Shown here one piece after another: positions 34,469-47,835 of a DNA stretch of 64,000 bases. This stretch comes from Streptomyces thinghirensis. Its GTDB lineage: Bacteria > Actinomycetota > Actinomycetia > Streptomycetales > Streptomycetaceae. The translations under genes and the position numbers were made by a program. Where the stretch lies: NCBI GenBank assembly GCA_021502835.1, contig JAKFGP010000013.1:124001-188000 (forward strand). The letters are read 5' to 3'. The notes beneath the pieces were generated by a model that had not been told where the DNA came from, did not search any database, and worked only from the letters and a program-made list of their open reading frames with translations. The first letter of the stretch is position 1. Every line of letters begins with the position of its first letter.

Positions 34469-34624
34469 GCACTCCCCCTCGGCGGCCGCGGCGGCCGTGC
34501 CTGCCGCGGAGGTGACCTGCGGCAATTCTTGCAGACGCGGCCGTCGGCAGAGCACCCCCGAGGCTTGAAGGACGAGGCCGGAACTCGGAGTTCATTGGCA
34601 ACTTGCGTTCAAGTCATTGACAGA

Positions 34625-34692
34625 TGGGCGCGCTCCCACGAGTCTTCGATGCGCCGGTGGGAACGTGCCCACCAGATTTGGGCACGTTCCCA
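34625..34692. promoter_or_regulatory. Three CebR/LacI-type operators upstream of the sugar uptake genes
   Basis: TGGGCGCGCTCCCA (34625-34638), TGGGAACGTGCCCA (34658-34671) and TGGGCACGTTCCCA (34679-34692) all resemble the known CebR box TGGGAGCGCTCCCA. The last two are exact reverse complements of each other, 21 bp start to start. The first lies just behind a TTGACA at 34617-34622, so bound repressor would block polymerase. All sit 90-160 bp before the binding-protein start, in the 312-bp divergent gap. Confidence 0.85.
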
Positions 34693-34780
34693 AAACTTGT
34701 CAGAGCCGCTGTAGTTGTCGCTGTGGTCATCGCACAACTCGTCACGCCGATGTGTCAGCGCCGTCGCTAGGAGGAGATCC

Positions 34781-36089
34781 ATGGGCAGTCTCGGTTCGTT
34801 GCGCACAAGGGCGGTGGCGGCGGTCGCGGCCGCCGGCGCGCTGGCACTCGTCGTGGGCTGCAGCAGCAGTGACGACTCGGTCACCGGTGGTGGCAAGGAG
34901 GACGGCAAGACCACCATCACGATGGGCCTGTACGGCGTGATGGGCATCAAGGAGACCGGCCTTCTCGAGCAGTACGAGAAGGAGAACCCCGATGTCGACA
35001 TCAAGGCCGAGATCGCCGGTGACGAGCAGACGTACTACACCGCGCTGCAGACCAGGCTCGCCGCGGGCAAGGGCCTGAAGGACATCCAGGGCATAGAGAT
35101 CGGCCGGGCCAAAGGAGATCACCGAGACCCAGGCGGACAAGTTCGCGGACTTCTCCGAGATGTCGGGGACGGACCACTTCCTGCCCTGGAAGGAGTCCCA
35201 GATCAGCACCGAGGACGGCAAGGTGCTGGGCCTGGGCACCGACATCGGCCCGATGGCCGTCTGCTACCGCAAGGACTACTTCGAGAAGGCCGGCCTGCCC
35301 ACCGACCGTGAGGAGGTCGCCAAGCTGTGGGAGGGCGACTGGACGAGAGTACGTCGAGGTCGGCCGCACCTTCAAGAAGGACTTCAAGGGTGGCGACGTG
35401 GCCTACATGGACGCGGCCAGCGGCCTGTTCAACGCCATGGTCTACGGCTACCCCGAGCAGTACTACGACGACAAGGGCGAGCTGATCTACGACACGAACC
35501 CGGCCGTCAGGAGGCGTGGAACCTCGCCGCCGACGCCGGGGGAAGAGGGGTTGTCGGCCAAGCTCCGCCAGTTCCAGCCCGGTTGGGACCCGGGTCTGGC
35601 CAACGGCACGTTCGCCACCGCCGTGTGCCCGGCGTGGATGCTCAGCCACATCAGTGAGAAGGCCGGTGCGGCGAACAAGGGCAAGTGGGACGTCGCGAAG
35701 GCTCCCAAGGGCGCCAACTGGGGCGGCTCCTTCCTCGGTGTGGTCGAGCAGAGCCCGGTGAAGGAGGAGGCCAGAAGCTCGTCGCCTGGCTGACCGCGCC
35801 CGAGCAGCAGGCCCACATCTTCAAGGAGATCGGCAACATCCCGTCCTCGCTCCAGGCGCTGGAGAGCGCCGATGTGAAGAGCGCCAAGTCGGAGTACTTC
35901 AGCGACGCCCCGATCGGCCAGATCTTCGGCGCCGCCGCCCAGGAGATCCCGGACAAGCAGGTACTCGGCCGCAAGGACGGCACGATCAAGGACACGTTCT
36001 CCCAGGGCCTGGCCCTGGTGGAGCAGGGCACCTCGCGTGACGAGGCGTGGAAGACCACCACGGAGCGCATCGAGAAGGCGGTCGGCTGA
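34781..36089 (+). CDS. ABC transporter sugar-binding lipoprotein (CebE-like)
   Basis: The extracellular solute-binding component of a carbohydrate ABC importer (family 1 type). MGSLGSLRTRAVAAVAAAGA is a lipoprotein signal with the lipobox LVVGC (Cys about residue 27). Then come TTITMGLYGVMGIKETGLLE, YYTALQTRLAAGKGLKDIQG, GTDIGPMAVCYRKDYFEKAG, and PVKEEARKLVAWLTAPEQQA (corrected). About 435 codons. The ATG at 34781 follows a GGAGGAG ribosome site at 34770-34776. It is the first gene of the binding protein, two permeases and GH1 beta-glucosidase, preceded by three CebR-like operators. Cello- or other beta-gluco-oligosaccharides are the likely ligand, by context. No ATPase is present; Streptomyces sugar importers usually share MsiK. 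Confidence 0.9.
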
Positions 36090-36183
36090 CCCACCGCCCC
36101 CGTGCGGCCATCCGGGCCCGCCGGCGCCCCGCCGGCGGGGCCCGGGGCCCGGCTCACACATCCGCTTTCAGGAAGGAAGTCCG

Positions 36184-37176
36184 GTGGCCACCTCCACCAC
36201 CAAGGCCCTGGCCGGGGACGAGCCTCCGAGCCCGTCCCCCAGGACGGGCGGCGAGCGCCGCCCGCCGGCGGCGGCGCACTGCTGCACCGGCTGGACATCA
36301 AGGGCGCCCGTACGCGTTCGTCGCACCGTTCTTCGTGGTCTTCGCCGCGTTCAGTTTCTACCCGCTCGTGTACACCTCGTGGATCTCCCTGCACGACGTG
36401 GAACTGGCCACCCTCGATGTCATGGAGTGGGTGGCGTTCGACAACTACGTCGAACTCTGGGGCGACTCCCGGTTCTGGAACGCGCTGCGGAACACCATCA
36501 CCATCGGCGTCATCTCCACGGTGCCGCAGCTGATGATGGCGCTCGGCCTGGCCCACCTGCTCAACTACCGGATGCGGGCCTCGCTGTTCTTCCGCGTCGC
36601 CTCGCTGGTCCCTCTACGCCACCTCGGTGGCGGCGGCCGCCCTCGTGTTCACCATGATCTTCGAGCGCGACTTCGGCATGATCAACTGGGCGCTCGGAAC
36701 GGTCGGTATCGACCCGGTGAACTGGGAGGCCGACAAGTGGCCCGCCCAGGCCGCGATCTCCACCATCGTCATCTGGCGCTGGACCGGCTACAACGCCCTG
36801 CTCTACCTGGCCGCCATGCAGGCCATCCCCGCCGACCGGTACGAGGCGGCCTCCTCGACGGCGCATCCCGGTGGCAGCAGTTCACCATGTCACCGTCCCC
36901 GGGATCCGCTCCACCATCGTCTTCACCATCGTGCCTCCACGATCGGCGCCACCCAGCTGTTCGGTGAACCGCTGATCTTCGGCCAGGGCCCCAACGGCAT
37001 CACCGGTGGCGCGGACAAACCAGTACCAGACACCCGGCCTGCTGCTGTACGAGGAGGGCTGGAAGAACTACCAGATGGGCCGCTCGGCGACCGTCGCCTG
37101 GGCGATGTTCATGCTGCTCGTCCTCGTCTTCGTGACCCAGCGCCTGATCAAGCGCCTGCGTTCCCGTACGTCTTGA
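36184..37176 (+). CDS. Sugar ABC transporter permease, CebF-like
   Basis: The inner-membrane permease subunit with the six-helix MalF/G type fold. GTG at 36184 starts [20 protein letters not shown], a long polar N-terminus. [20 protein letters not shown] is TM1; [20 protein letters not shown] and [16 protein letters not shown] segments follow. The cytoplasmic EAA loop reads [20 protein letters not shown] after frame correction (near 36860), and [20 protein letters not shown] follows. About 330 codons. It lies 94 bp after the binding protein and 12 bp before the second permease. Expected to be induced with the binding protein by relief of the LacI repressor. Confidence 0.9.
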
Positions 37177-37188
37177 CCTGGAGTCGCC

Positions 37189-38112
37189 ATGACCACCCAA
37201 AGCCTCCTGGCCCGGACGGACGCCCCGGACCGGACCCCCGCCGACAAGCGGGCCGGCCGCGGCGGCCGCCGGCTTCTGCGCCGGGGCGCCGGCCGCCAGC
37301 ACCACGCGGGCCCGCTCGCCTACGTCCTGCTCGCCATCATGGCGATCCTGTCCATCTTCCGCTCTACTGGACGATGGTGGCCGCCTCCACCGACAACACC
37401 CGGGTGAGCCAGACCCCGCCGCCGTTCCTGCCCGGCCCCAACCTGTTCAGCAACCTCGCCCGGGCCTGGGACGAGGCGGCGATGGGCAAGGCCATGCTCA
37501 ACAGCCTCATCGTGGCCGGGGTGATCGCCCTGTCCACGGTGATGTTCGCGACGCTGGCCGGGTCTCGCCTTCGTCAAACCTGCGGTTCAGGGCCGCAACG
37601 CCCTGCTCATGCTGGTGATCGGCACCATGATGGTGCCGCCGCAACTCGGTGTCGTACCGCTGTTCATGATGATGTCCGAGCTGGGCTGGTCGCAGCAGCT
37701 GCCCGCCGTCATCTTCCCCACGCTGGTGAGCGCGGTCGGGGTCTTCTTCATGCGGCAGTACCTGTCGGAGGCGCTGCCGGACGAACTCGTCGAGGCCGGC
37801 CGCGTGGACGGGGCGCACTCGCTGCGGATCTTCTGGAGCATCGTGCTGCCCGTCGCACGGCCCGCGATGGCGGTCCTGTTCATGATCACTTTCGTGCACG
37901 CGTGGAACGACTTCTTCTGGCCCTTCGTGGTGCTCGACATGACCAATCCCACGGTCCCCGTCGCACTCACCCAGCTCAGCGCGGGATACGTCCGGGACCA
38001 GTCGCTGATCATGGCGGGCGCGCTGCTCGGCACCCTGCCGCTGCTGCTGATGTTCATCGTCTTCGGCCGCCAGATCGTCAGCGGCATCATGGCGGGCGCC
38101 GTCAAGGGCTGA
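37189..38112 (+). CDS. Sugar ABC transporter permease, CebG-like
   Basis: The second membrane subunit. [20 protein letters not shown] starts at 37189. [20 protein letters not shown] (corrected) is TM1 and its exit; [40 protein letters not shown] and [20 protein letters not shown] follow. The EAA loop is [20 protein letters not shown] at residues about 205-224, contacting the shared ATPase. The end is [13 protein letters not shown] at 38112. About 308 codons, typical. Pairs with the preceding permease. Frame changes only in the first 130 codons. Confidence 0.92.
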
Positions 38113-38215
38113 CCCGCCACCGTGCGGTCCGGCACCGAGCCGCCGGGCCGCACCACGATCCCCACCTCGCCAGGCGTTCGCGCGCCCGCGAACACCCCTC
38201 CCAGAAAGGACTTAC

Positions 38216-40967
<2,752 letters not shown>

Positions 40968-41014
40968 TCTCCACCTCCTGTGCGGGTGTGGGGGGGATTG
41001 GTCCGTACCGATTG

Positions 41015-41029
41015 TGAGAAGCGCTCTCA
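41015..41029. promoter_or_regulatory. LacI/CebR-like operator upstream of GH64
   Basis: TGAGAAGCGCTCTCA is a palindrome with one extra A; without it the site is TGAGAGCGCTCTCA, two bases away from the CebR consensus TGGGAGCGCTCCCA. It lies 48 bp before the GH64 start on the minus strand. Confidence 0.6.
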
Positions 41030-41138
41030 GAGTTACGCCGGGACGCGTTCATGTCAATCGAGGCGGAGCGGGGAATCGCGTGATCCGGAACCTGGGTCGG
41101 GTCGTGCCGAGTGCCGCCGGAGGTTCCGGGCGCACCCG

Positions 41139-42295
41139 TCAGTGGCGTCGGCGGGCGTTGAGCCGGGCGGCCTGGCGTGTCAGGTGGGCGCGCTCGGCGA
41201 GGTTGGGCGCCCTTCTGGGGCGCGTCGGCGTACAGCCGTGCCGCGGTCACCAGGTCGCCGTCGGCGCTCCCAGGTACGCCGCCACCGCGGTGTGGCGGGG
41301 CGAGTGGGCGTCCAGACCCGCGAGCGCCGCCGAAGGCCGCGCGGCCCGTCGGCCGCACCCACGGCCACCGCGCGGTTGAGCCGGACGACCGGGCTGTCGG
41401 TGAGGCGCGCGAGCTCGTCGTACCACTCGACGATCTGCACCCAGTCGGTCTCCCCGGCGGTGGGCGCGTCCGCGTGGAGCGCCGCGACGGCGGCCTGGGC
41501 CTGGAACTCGCCCAGTCGGTCGCGGGCGAGGGCCGCCTGCAGTATCCCGACGCCTTCGGCGATCGACTCCGTGTCCCACCGGCCGCGGTCCTGCTCGGCG
41601 AGCGGCACCACAGACTGCCGTCGGGCGCGGTCCCGGCGGCCCGCCGGGCGTGGTGGAGCAGCATCAGGGCGAGCAGCCCCGCCACCTCAGGGTGGTCGAT
41701 CGCGGCCGAGAGCTGCCGGGTCAGCCGGATGGCCTCGGCGGCGAGGTCGACGTCGCCGGAGTAGCCCTCGTTGGAGACCAGGTAAGAGAAGCGCGCAGCA
41801 CCGTGGCGACGTCACTGGCGCCGGTCGAACCGCACCCCGGAGACGGTGCGCTTGGGCCCGGCTGATGCGCTGCGCCATGGTCGCCTCGGGCACCAGGTAG
41901 GCCTGCGCGATCTGACGGGTGGGTCAGCCCACCGACGGCGCGCAGCGTCCAGGGCGACCGCCGACGACGGCGTCAGCGACGGGTGGGCGCACAGGAAGTA
42001 GAGGCTGGAGCGTGTCGTCCGCCTGGGGCGCGGGCCCGGGCGCCGGCTCCTCGTCGACGAGGTCCTCACGCCGGCGGCGGGCGGTGTCCGCCCGGGTCGC
42101 GTCCAGGAACCGGCGCCAGGCCACGGTGACCAGCCAGCCCTTCGCATCCCGGGGCGGGTCGGCCGGCCAGACGCGGCACCGCCTCGACCAGTGCGTCCTG
42201 TACGGCGTCCCTCCTGCCGCCGCGAAGTCGGCTCCGCGGCGGACGAGGATGGCGAGGACGCTCGGTGTGAGGCTGCGGAGCAGGGCCTCGTCCAT
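41139..42295 (-). CDS. ECF RNA polymerase sigma factor, ECF42 type
   Basis: Redirects RNA polymerase to a small regulon. ALLRSLTPSVLAILVRRGAD begins region 2, followed by FAAAEDAVQDALVEAV-like sequence (corrected). GWLVTVAWRRFLDATRADTA is typical region 2.4. Region 4 ends near residue 170. A long C-terminal extension of about 200 residues with helical repeats follows (RDRLGEFQAQAAVAALHADA, IVEWYDELARLTDSPVVRLN, LNARR at the end), the hallmark of ECF42. About 385 codons. The start ATG at 42295 is eight bases after the DGPF-protein stop, so the two are coupled. No anti-sigma gene is seen, as usual for this group. The C-terminal extension is thought to modulate activity in this group. Confidence 0.87.
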
Positions 42296-42303
42296 GGGTG
42301 AGG

Positions 42304-42710
42304 TCACTCCGTGATGGTGGGCGTCACGCCGTAGAACGGGCGCAGCTCGAGCCACTCGTGGATGGGCTTCCCGCCCGCCCCGGGGCGGCGGACAGTTCCC
42401 CGGCCAGCTCGACGGCACGCTCGTAGCTGTCGACGTCGATCGCCATCCAGCCGGCGATGAGGTCCTTGGTCTCGGCGAACGGGCCGTCGGTGACCGGCGG
42501 GCGCCCCTCACCGTCGTACCGGACGAACGTTCCCTCGGGGGCGAGCGCCTGACCGTCGACTAACTCGCCGGTCTTCTCGAGCCGGGCGGCGAAGTCGTTC
42601 ATGTACTGCATGTGGTCCGAGATCTCCTCCGGCGTCCACTGGTCCATGGGCACGTCGTTGACCGGAGCCGGAGCGCGCGGTAGTGCTTGGAGCAGCAGGT
42701 ACTTGGCCAT
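42304..42710 (-). CDS. YCII/DGPF-domain protein, ECF42 partner
   Basis: A dimeric alpha-beta barrel protein. MAKYLLLQALPRAPAPVNDV starts at 42710. WTPEEISDHMQYMNDFAARL, ELVDGQALAPEGTFVRYDGE and VTDGPFAETKDLIAGWMAID contain the name-giving DGPF motif at residues about 78-81. The corrected end is HEWLELRPFYGVTPTITE. About 135 codons. First gene of a two-gene unit with the ECF42 sigma factor. Its biochemical role in this pairing is not known. One frameshift near 42395. Confidence 0.88.
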
Positions 42711-42980
42711 GGTGTTCCTCCTCGGCGGTGCTGTTGCGACCCATTGTGGTCGCGTTCACCCTGGGTCGGAGCCGATCACGGGTTCTCGACATCGCTGCCG
42801 AATTTCTTCGCCCGGCTCTCCGGAGAGCTGCCGCCTGCACGGTGGGGGCCGGTACCGGGCCACAAGCCGGCACGGCCTGACGCCGGGCCGGTGCGCGGAG
42901 CACCTTTTCTCATGGGTGGGGCTGCCGTGATCGAATGCGGGCGTGGCAGCCGGGAGACGTCTGCGAAGAGGGAGCGGGCA

Positions 42981-43448
42981 TGGCTGAGGGCACGGGTGCG
43001 GGCGGCGGATGCAAGGCCTGCGACCTCATGCTCGGCAGGGCACCGCTGCCGGGCGGTAGCGTGCTGCGGACCGAGTCATGGGTGGTTGAGCACTGCGTCG
43101 GACCGCTCGGCCTGGGCACCTTGGTGGTCAAGCCGGCCCGGCACGTGCTGCACGTGGCCGAGCTGACGGCGCAGGAGTCCGGCGAGCTGGGCCCCCCTGC
43201 TGCAACGGGTCAGCGCCGCCGTCACCGAGGTGATGGCCCCGGAGCAGGTGTACGTGTGTCTGTGGTCGCACGCCGGCGGGGCGCCCGGTCACATCCACTT
43301 CGTCGTACAGCCCGTGGGCGCTCGGGACATGTCCCGGTTCGCCGCCTTCGGCCCCGCGCTGCAGGTGGCCATGGGGGAGGCGGGCATTTCCCCGAGGCGG
43401 CGGACGTGCGGCGGGTGTGCGAACCGGCTCAGGGAAGTTCTCGGTTGA
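42981..43448 (+). CDS. HIT-family (histidine triad) protein
   Basis: Nucleotide-binding hydrolase or transferase fold. CKACDLMLGRAPLPGGSVLR, WVVEHCVGPLGLGTLVVKPA and ARHVLHVAELTAQESGELGP lead to the active-site segment GAPGHIHFVVQPV, where HIHFV is a reduced form of HxHxH, so catalytic activity is in doubt. The start ATG at 42981 follows GGGAGCGGGC; a longer start at 42935 is open. The end TGA at 43446-43448 needs one frame correction and overlaps the convergent NUDIX stop. About 155 codons. Frameshifts near 43200 and 43390. Confidence 0.78.
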
Positions 43449-44007
43449 ACTCGTTCGGCCCGCTCCCGCGCACCCGGTCGGCGAGCACCTCGTAGCGACA
43501 TACCCCCGGCGGGTCCTCGATGGGGGCCGCTTCGGGCCACAGGCAGTCCAGGACCGAGGCGGACGGAGCGAAGAGCGAGGACGGTACCGCACGGCGGTCG
43601 AACCACTCCCAGCGCACGATCTTGTCCGGCTCGGTGACCCGGGGCGTACCCGCGGCCCGCCGGGTGACGGCCGCGGCCGTTACCCGGGTCGAACCCGCCC
43701 AGACCGTCGACCAGGACCGCCACCACCCGTACGTCCCGTCGCCGGAACCGCGGAGTCCGGTCTCCTCCGCCAGTTCACGGGCGGCGGCCGTCTCGAAGTC
43801 CTCGCCGGTGTCGACCTTGCCACCGGGAGTTCCCAGCGGCCGTCGTGGCCGAGGCCAGGAGCGGGACCCGTCCGGTGGGATCGAGGACGGCGAGGCCGAC
43901 ACCGGTCGAGCTGTGGGAGGCGGGGCGGGCGCGCTCGGGGGCGCTCGGGGCCGGGTGTACGAGAGTTCACCAGGCCATTCCACACCCCGGGAGCCCGCGG
44001 GAGCCAC
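43429..44007 (-). CDS. NUDIX hydrolase
   Basis: Hydrolyses nucleoside diphosphate derivatives. In corrected frame, GLGHDGRWELPGGKVDTGED and FETAAARELAEETGLR give the Nudix box GX5EX7REUXEEXGU with REx2EExGL intact. Later come VTEPDKIVRWEWFDRRAVPS and GVCRYEVLADRVRGSGPNEF, ending NRELP at 43429. About 190 codons; the N-terminus is approximate (44007). It converges on the HIT gene with overlapping ends. The upstream glycerophosphodiesterase gene on the same strand ends 24 bp before its apparent start. The substrate is unknown. Confidence 0.8.
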   Translation of the reverse strand: MAPAGSRGVEWPGELSYTRPRAPPSAPAPPPTARPVSASPSSIPPDGSRSWPRPRRPLGTPGGKVDTGEDFETAAARELAEETGLRGSGDGTYGWWRSWSTVWAGSTRVTAAAVTRRAAGTPRVTEPDKIVRWEWFDRRAVPSSLFAPSASVLDCLWPEAAPIEDPPGVCRYEVLADRVRGSGPNEFNRELP

Positions 44008-44031
44008 CGCACGCGCGACCTGCTCCGTGGG

Positions 44032-44911
44032 TCAGTGCTGGGTGAGTGATTGGGGGTAGTCGGTGATGATGCCGTCGACGCCGAGGGTGGTCATTTTGCG
44101 TATGGCGCCGGGTTCGTCGACGGTCCAGACGTTGATGTCCATGCCGAGTTGGTGGATGCGGTCGACGAGGTTCTGGTCGGTGACGGTGTGTTGGGGGTTG
44201 ACTTGGTCGGCCCAGGTGCTGGAGTTCGAGGAGTTCGGTGTCGGTGGGGCGGTCGGCGTCGAGGAGGCCGATGGGGATGTCGGGCAGTGGGTGTGGAATT
44301 CGCGGGCGTCGTCGGTCTGGAAGGACTGGACGGCGAGTTGTTCGCGGGCGAGTGCGCGGCGGACGTAGCGTGGTTTGTTCTGGAGGTTTTCGGCGAGGTC
44401 GGTGGCGATGTCGGTGTAGTGGCCGCAGGGGCTGATCTCGGCGAGGAGTCCGGTGCGGGTGTTGTTGATGCGTGAGATGACGTGGTCGACGGTGATGAGG
44501 GGTTCGCCGGTGTAGTCGTGGTGGAACCAGGAGCCGGCGTCGAGTCTGCGGAGTTCGGCCCAGGTGAAGTCGGAGACGCGGTAGCGGGGGCGGTCGGGGT
44601 CAGACCTCTTCGATGTCGGTGGTGCGTTCCATGGTGCAGTCGTGGAAGTTGACGAGTTTGCCGTCCTTGGTGCGTTGGACGTCGATCTCGACGAAGTCGG
44701 CGCGTTGGTCGACGGCGAGGTCGATGGCGGCCGCGGTGTTCTCCGGTGCCATGCCGGACGAGCCGCGGTGCGCGATGGCGTCGGGCCGGTCGTCGGACCG
44801 GTCGTCGGACCGGTCGTCGGCGTGCGCGGTCGTCGATGCCGCCGCGGCCAAGGTCAGACCACTCAGCACGGCCACCACGACACCGACACGTCTGTTGCCC
44901 ACTTGCTTCAC
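44032..44911 (-). CDS. Secreted glycerophosphodiester phosphodiesterase, copy 2
   Basis: The better-preserved copy. GTG at 44911 starts [20 protein letters not shown], a signal peptide cleaved near STTAHADDR. The core shows [20 protein letters not shown], with catalytic HRG and EN, at residues about 44-60, then [20 protein letters not shown] with the metal-binding E-D pair and the second catalytic His (FHD). [12 protein letters not shown] and [15 protein letters not shown] end it at 44032. A repeated [10 protein letters not shown] tract follows the signal. About 293 codons. It lies 84 bp after the GH89 gene on the same strand and may be cotranscribed. Almost the same DNA occurs at 19021-19885. 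Its codons favour C or A over G at third positions, unlike its neighbours. Confidence 0.9.
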
Positions 44912-44918
44912 TACAGCC
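44032..44918. repeat. Segmental duplication, copy B (GDPD block)
   Basis: Partner of 19021-19892, same orientation, near-identical over the whole gene. Flanks differ from copy A on both sides. No insertion sequence or target-site duplication was seen at the ends. Confidence 0.85.
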
Positions 44919-44994
44919 TCCCAGCCTCTCGAGACGATCGACCAACCGGCGGGTGGATCGGTGAATCGGCTGTCCGAGGACGGGGAACGTCCCG

Positions 44995-47276
44995 TCAGGC
45001 GTCGCCCCCGGCCGGCCCGGCCCCGGACGGCGGCCCGGCCGGAGCAGGAGCGGGCGGGGCATCGAGGACGGCGGCGGCCAGTGCCACGGGGTCGCCCGAC
45101 GCTCGGACGGGGTAGCTGTCGCGCTGCTGGTTCCAGGCGTTCTCGAGCGCGAACCAGTCGATGGCCACGGGTGCCCGGCCGGTGGCCAGTGCGCGGTATC
45201 GAGGGAGTCGAGGTACGTCGTCCAGCGCATCGCGTAGAAGTCGGAGACCAGCCCGGACCACTCCCGGTTCGCGTAGTCCCGCAGGCCACCCGAGTCGCTG
45301 CCGGAGCGGTGGCCCCAGGTGGTGAGGATGGAGCGGGCGTCGAACTCGGCAGCGGCCTTCTCCGCCTTCGTGCGGCCCCCAGGACTTGGCGTCCTCCAGC
45401 CACGGGCCGAGGAGGGAACCGGTGTCGGTGGCGAGCAGCCGGTCCAGCAGGGCCAGGTCGCTCTTCCATTCGGCGGCCCGCTCACGGAAGCCGGGCAGAT
45501 CCTTGGCGTCGTAGGCGGCCTTGATCTGCGGGAGCAGGGTCCGGCTGCGGTTGGCCAGGGCCTGACGGGCGACGTCGACCAGGTCGAAGCGGTAGGAGTC
45601 GGTGGTACGCAGTGCCGGTGCGACCTGGAGCAGCTCGGCCAGCGCCCGGTGCACCGTGCTCGGGTCGTAACGCATCGCGCCGGGACTCCAGGCGGCCGCG
45701 CTGGTGGCCGTCAGCCGGGGGCGGGCGGTGAACAGGCTGTCCTGGGACTCGCTCCAGGTCCCGGACGGCGTGCTGTACGGGCCGGTGCGCAGCAGCTCCC
45801 ACGCCCGGGCGGCGTGCGGGTGCGGCACCGCCGTAGCGGCGTTCCGCGTACTCGTCGAACCACGCTCGGTGGTCCAGCGGGCCGGTACGCCAGGCCAGTT
45901 CGGTGAACAGTTCGTAGGCGACCGGGTTGCCGCCGGTGCCCTTCCGGCATATAGGCGATGCCCGAGAGTGAGCTTCCGGGCTTGGTGCGCCACTGGTCGA
46001 AGCGCTCGGCCCAGACGGCGGTGTTGGCGCCGACAGTGGTGTGACCGCCGAAGTTGGGGATCGTACCGAACGCGTAGGGCGCGTCGTGCCAGGTGGCTTC
46101 CCGGTCGAGGCCGTTGTAGCGGTCGGACAGTCCGTCGACGATGAGCAGCTTGCTCTTGTCGACGGCGTCGATGATCTGCGTCGAGGGGTTGTTCTGCCAG
46201 CCGATCAGGGTCCACACGGCGCCGGGGCGCGCGCGGTCTGGAGGCGTTCATCACCGCTTGGGCCGCGTCCCGGACAGGCACGTTCCCCCGGCCGTCCGCC
46301 CTCGTGCAGGAGGTCCATCTTGTACATGGTGGACTCGCCGAACAGCTCACGCTGGTGGCGGTAGAACGAGGCGGCGACCCTGGGGAACGCCTCGCTGCGC
46401 GGGTCGAGCCAGTCGGGCCGCTCGAAGCCGACCCAGTCGCCCTGCGGGACGACCGGTCCGGTGGGGTTCCGCTCGGTGAACCCCGGAGGCACGGTGCCGT
46501 AGTAGCCCGGCAGTACGGGGTCATACCGAGTTGGCGCAGCCGGTTCGCGATCCTGCGGCCGAGGTCTGCCCGCTGCTGGATGAGTCGCTCGGAGACGGGG
46601 CCGCCGAAGCCGGACATGTTCTGCATCAGCCACCACGGCTGGTGCGCCGGGCCGGGGATCCAGGATCTCAGTTCCTCCTCGGAGTAGCCGAACTCCTGGA
46701 GCGTCTCGTAGTAGACGGCGTCGGCACCCATCTGGACGAAGACCTCGTTCACACCGTGCAGGGCGAGGAGGTCGATCTGCTTCTCGTAGGACGCCCAGTC
46801 GCGGTAGGCACCGGAATAGCCGTCGTCGGTGTCGTTGAGCGCGAAGCGGTGCGGGACCGAAGCGTGCTTGCGGACGGTGCCCGTGGGCGCCGGGAAGGGT
46901 GCGGGGCAGCCTCGCCGTGCTCCGCCCGGGCCAACCGACGTCCACCTTGGCCGTGTACTTGAGATACCAGTTGACGCCGCTGAGGATCACGGCGGGACTG
47001 GTGCCCCGTACGCGCACGTGGCCGGCGCGGCCGGGAGACGCTGAAGTAGTCCCCGGACGCCGGGCGACGCACCGGAACGAGGCTGAACTGCGAGACATGG
47101 CGCGGCAACAGCCGGGCGAGCACCGCCTCGGCGGGGTGGGTGGCGAAGGCCGGCTCGCCCGGTGGGGAGGCGGCCGCCGGGGAGGTGGAGGCGGGGCTCT
47201 TCAGGGCCGTGGTGAGAAGGACGAGGGCAGTGGCTGCGTACAGGGCAGCCCAGGCTCTGAGGCTCTCACTGGTCAC
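44995..47276 (-). CDS. GH89 alpha-N-acetylglucosaminidase, secreted
   Basis: Releases terminal alpha-linked N-acetylglucosamine. GTG at 47276 gives [20 protein letters not shown], a signal peptide. Then an N-terminal domain ([40 protein letters not shown]) and the catalytic barrel: [76 protein letters not shown] helical C-terminal domain includes [20 protein letters not shown] and [20 protein letters not shown]. About 760 codons, as in bacterial NAGLU proteins. The GDPD gene follows 84 bp downstream. Possible substrates are host glycans or alpha-GlcNAc on teichoic-acid-like polymers. Frameshifts throughout, more in the first half. Confidence 0.9.
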
Positions 47277-47488
47277 CTCGAACGGGAGTGAGCGACGGGG
47301 TGTTGGTGAATATGGGGGTCGGCGGGTCACCAGTCAAGGCGGCACCCCTGGGCGTACGTCGCTCTTCGGCCACGAGCGTTCGGCTGGCCGGCGTCGGTGT
47401 CCGCGAGCCGTCGCCCTCGCTCTGCCGCGGGCCCAGCCCGCCAGGACAACCGCAGCACCTCACGGGTGGGTGGTGGATCCGATCGGTC

Positions 47489-47835
47489 TCATGATGTCCG
47501 TCTCGCCTGGTACACCGAGTCGTAGATGGGGAAGACGTGCCGCAGCCCGGTCAGGGCGAAGAGCTGCTTGGTGTTCGCGTCGGTGATGACCAGCTTGAGC
47601 TCGCCATGGACCGTCAGGACGCGCCTGAGGACGCCGACCAGGACGCCCAGGCCCATGGAGTCGATGAACGCCACCCCGCGCAGATCGATGATGAAGCGGC
47701 GGTGGCCGTCCGCGAGCCGCTCGATCATGTACTGCTTGATCATCGGCACCGTGTACACGTCCACCTCCCCGTACAGCTCCACGATGGTCCAGCCGCCGAC
47801 ATCGCTGTAGCTGATCTCGATTGGGTTCCATGCAT
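47489..47835 (-). CDS. STAS-domain anti-anti-sigma factor
   Basis: Binds an anti-sigma kinase and is switched by phosphorylation. ELYGEVDVYTVPMIKQYMIE, HRRFIIDLRGVAFIDSMGLG, with the phosphorylatable Ser in DSMGL, and VLVGVLRRVLTVHGELKLVI are clear. The end at 47489 is VYQARRTS. Upstream in the same fold the reading NPIEISYSDVGGWTIVELYG extends the N-terminus, but the ATG at 47835 needs one frame correction to join it. About 110-115 codons, typical. It is a single gene here. The SpoIIE phosphatases elsewhere in the window are the enzyme type that acts on such proteins. Confidence 0.85.
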
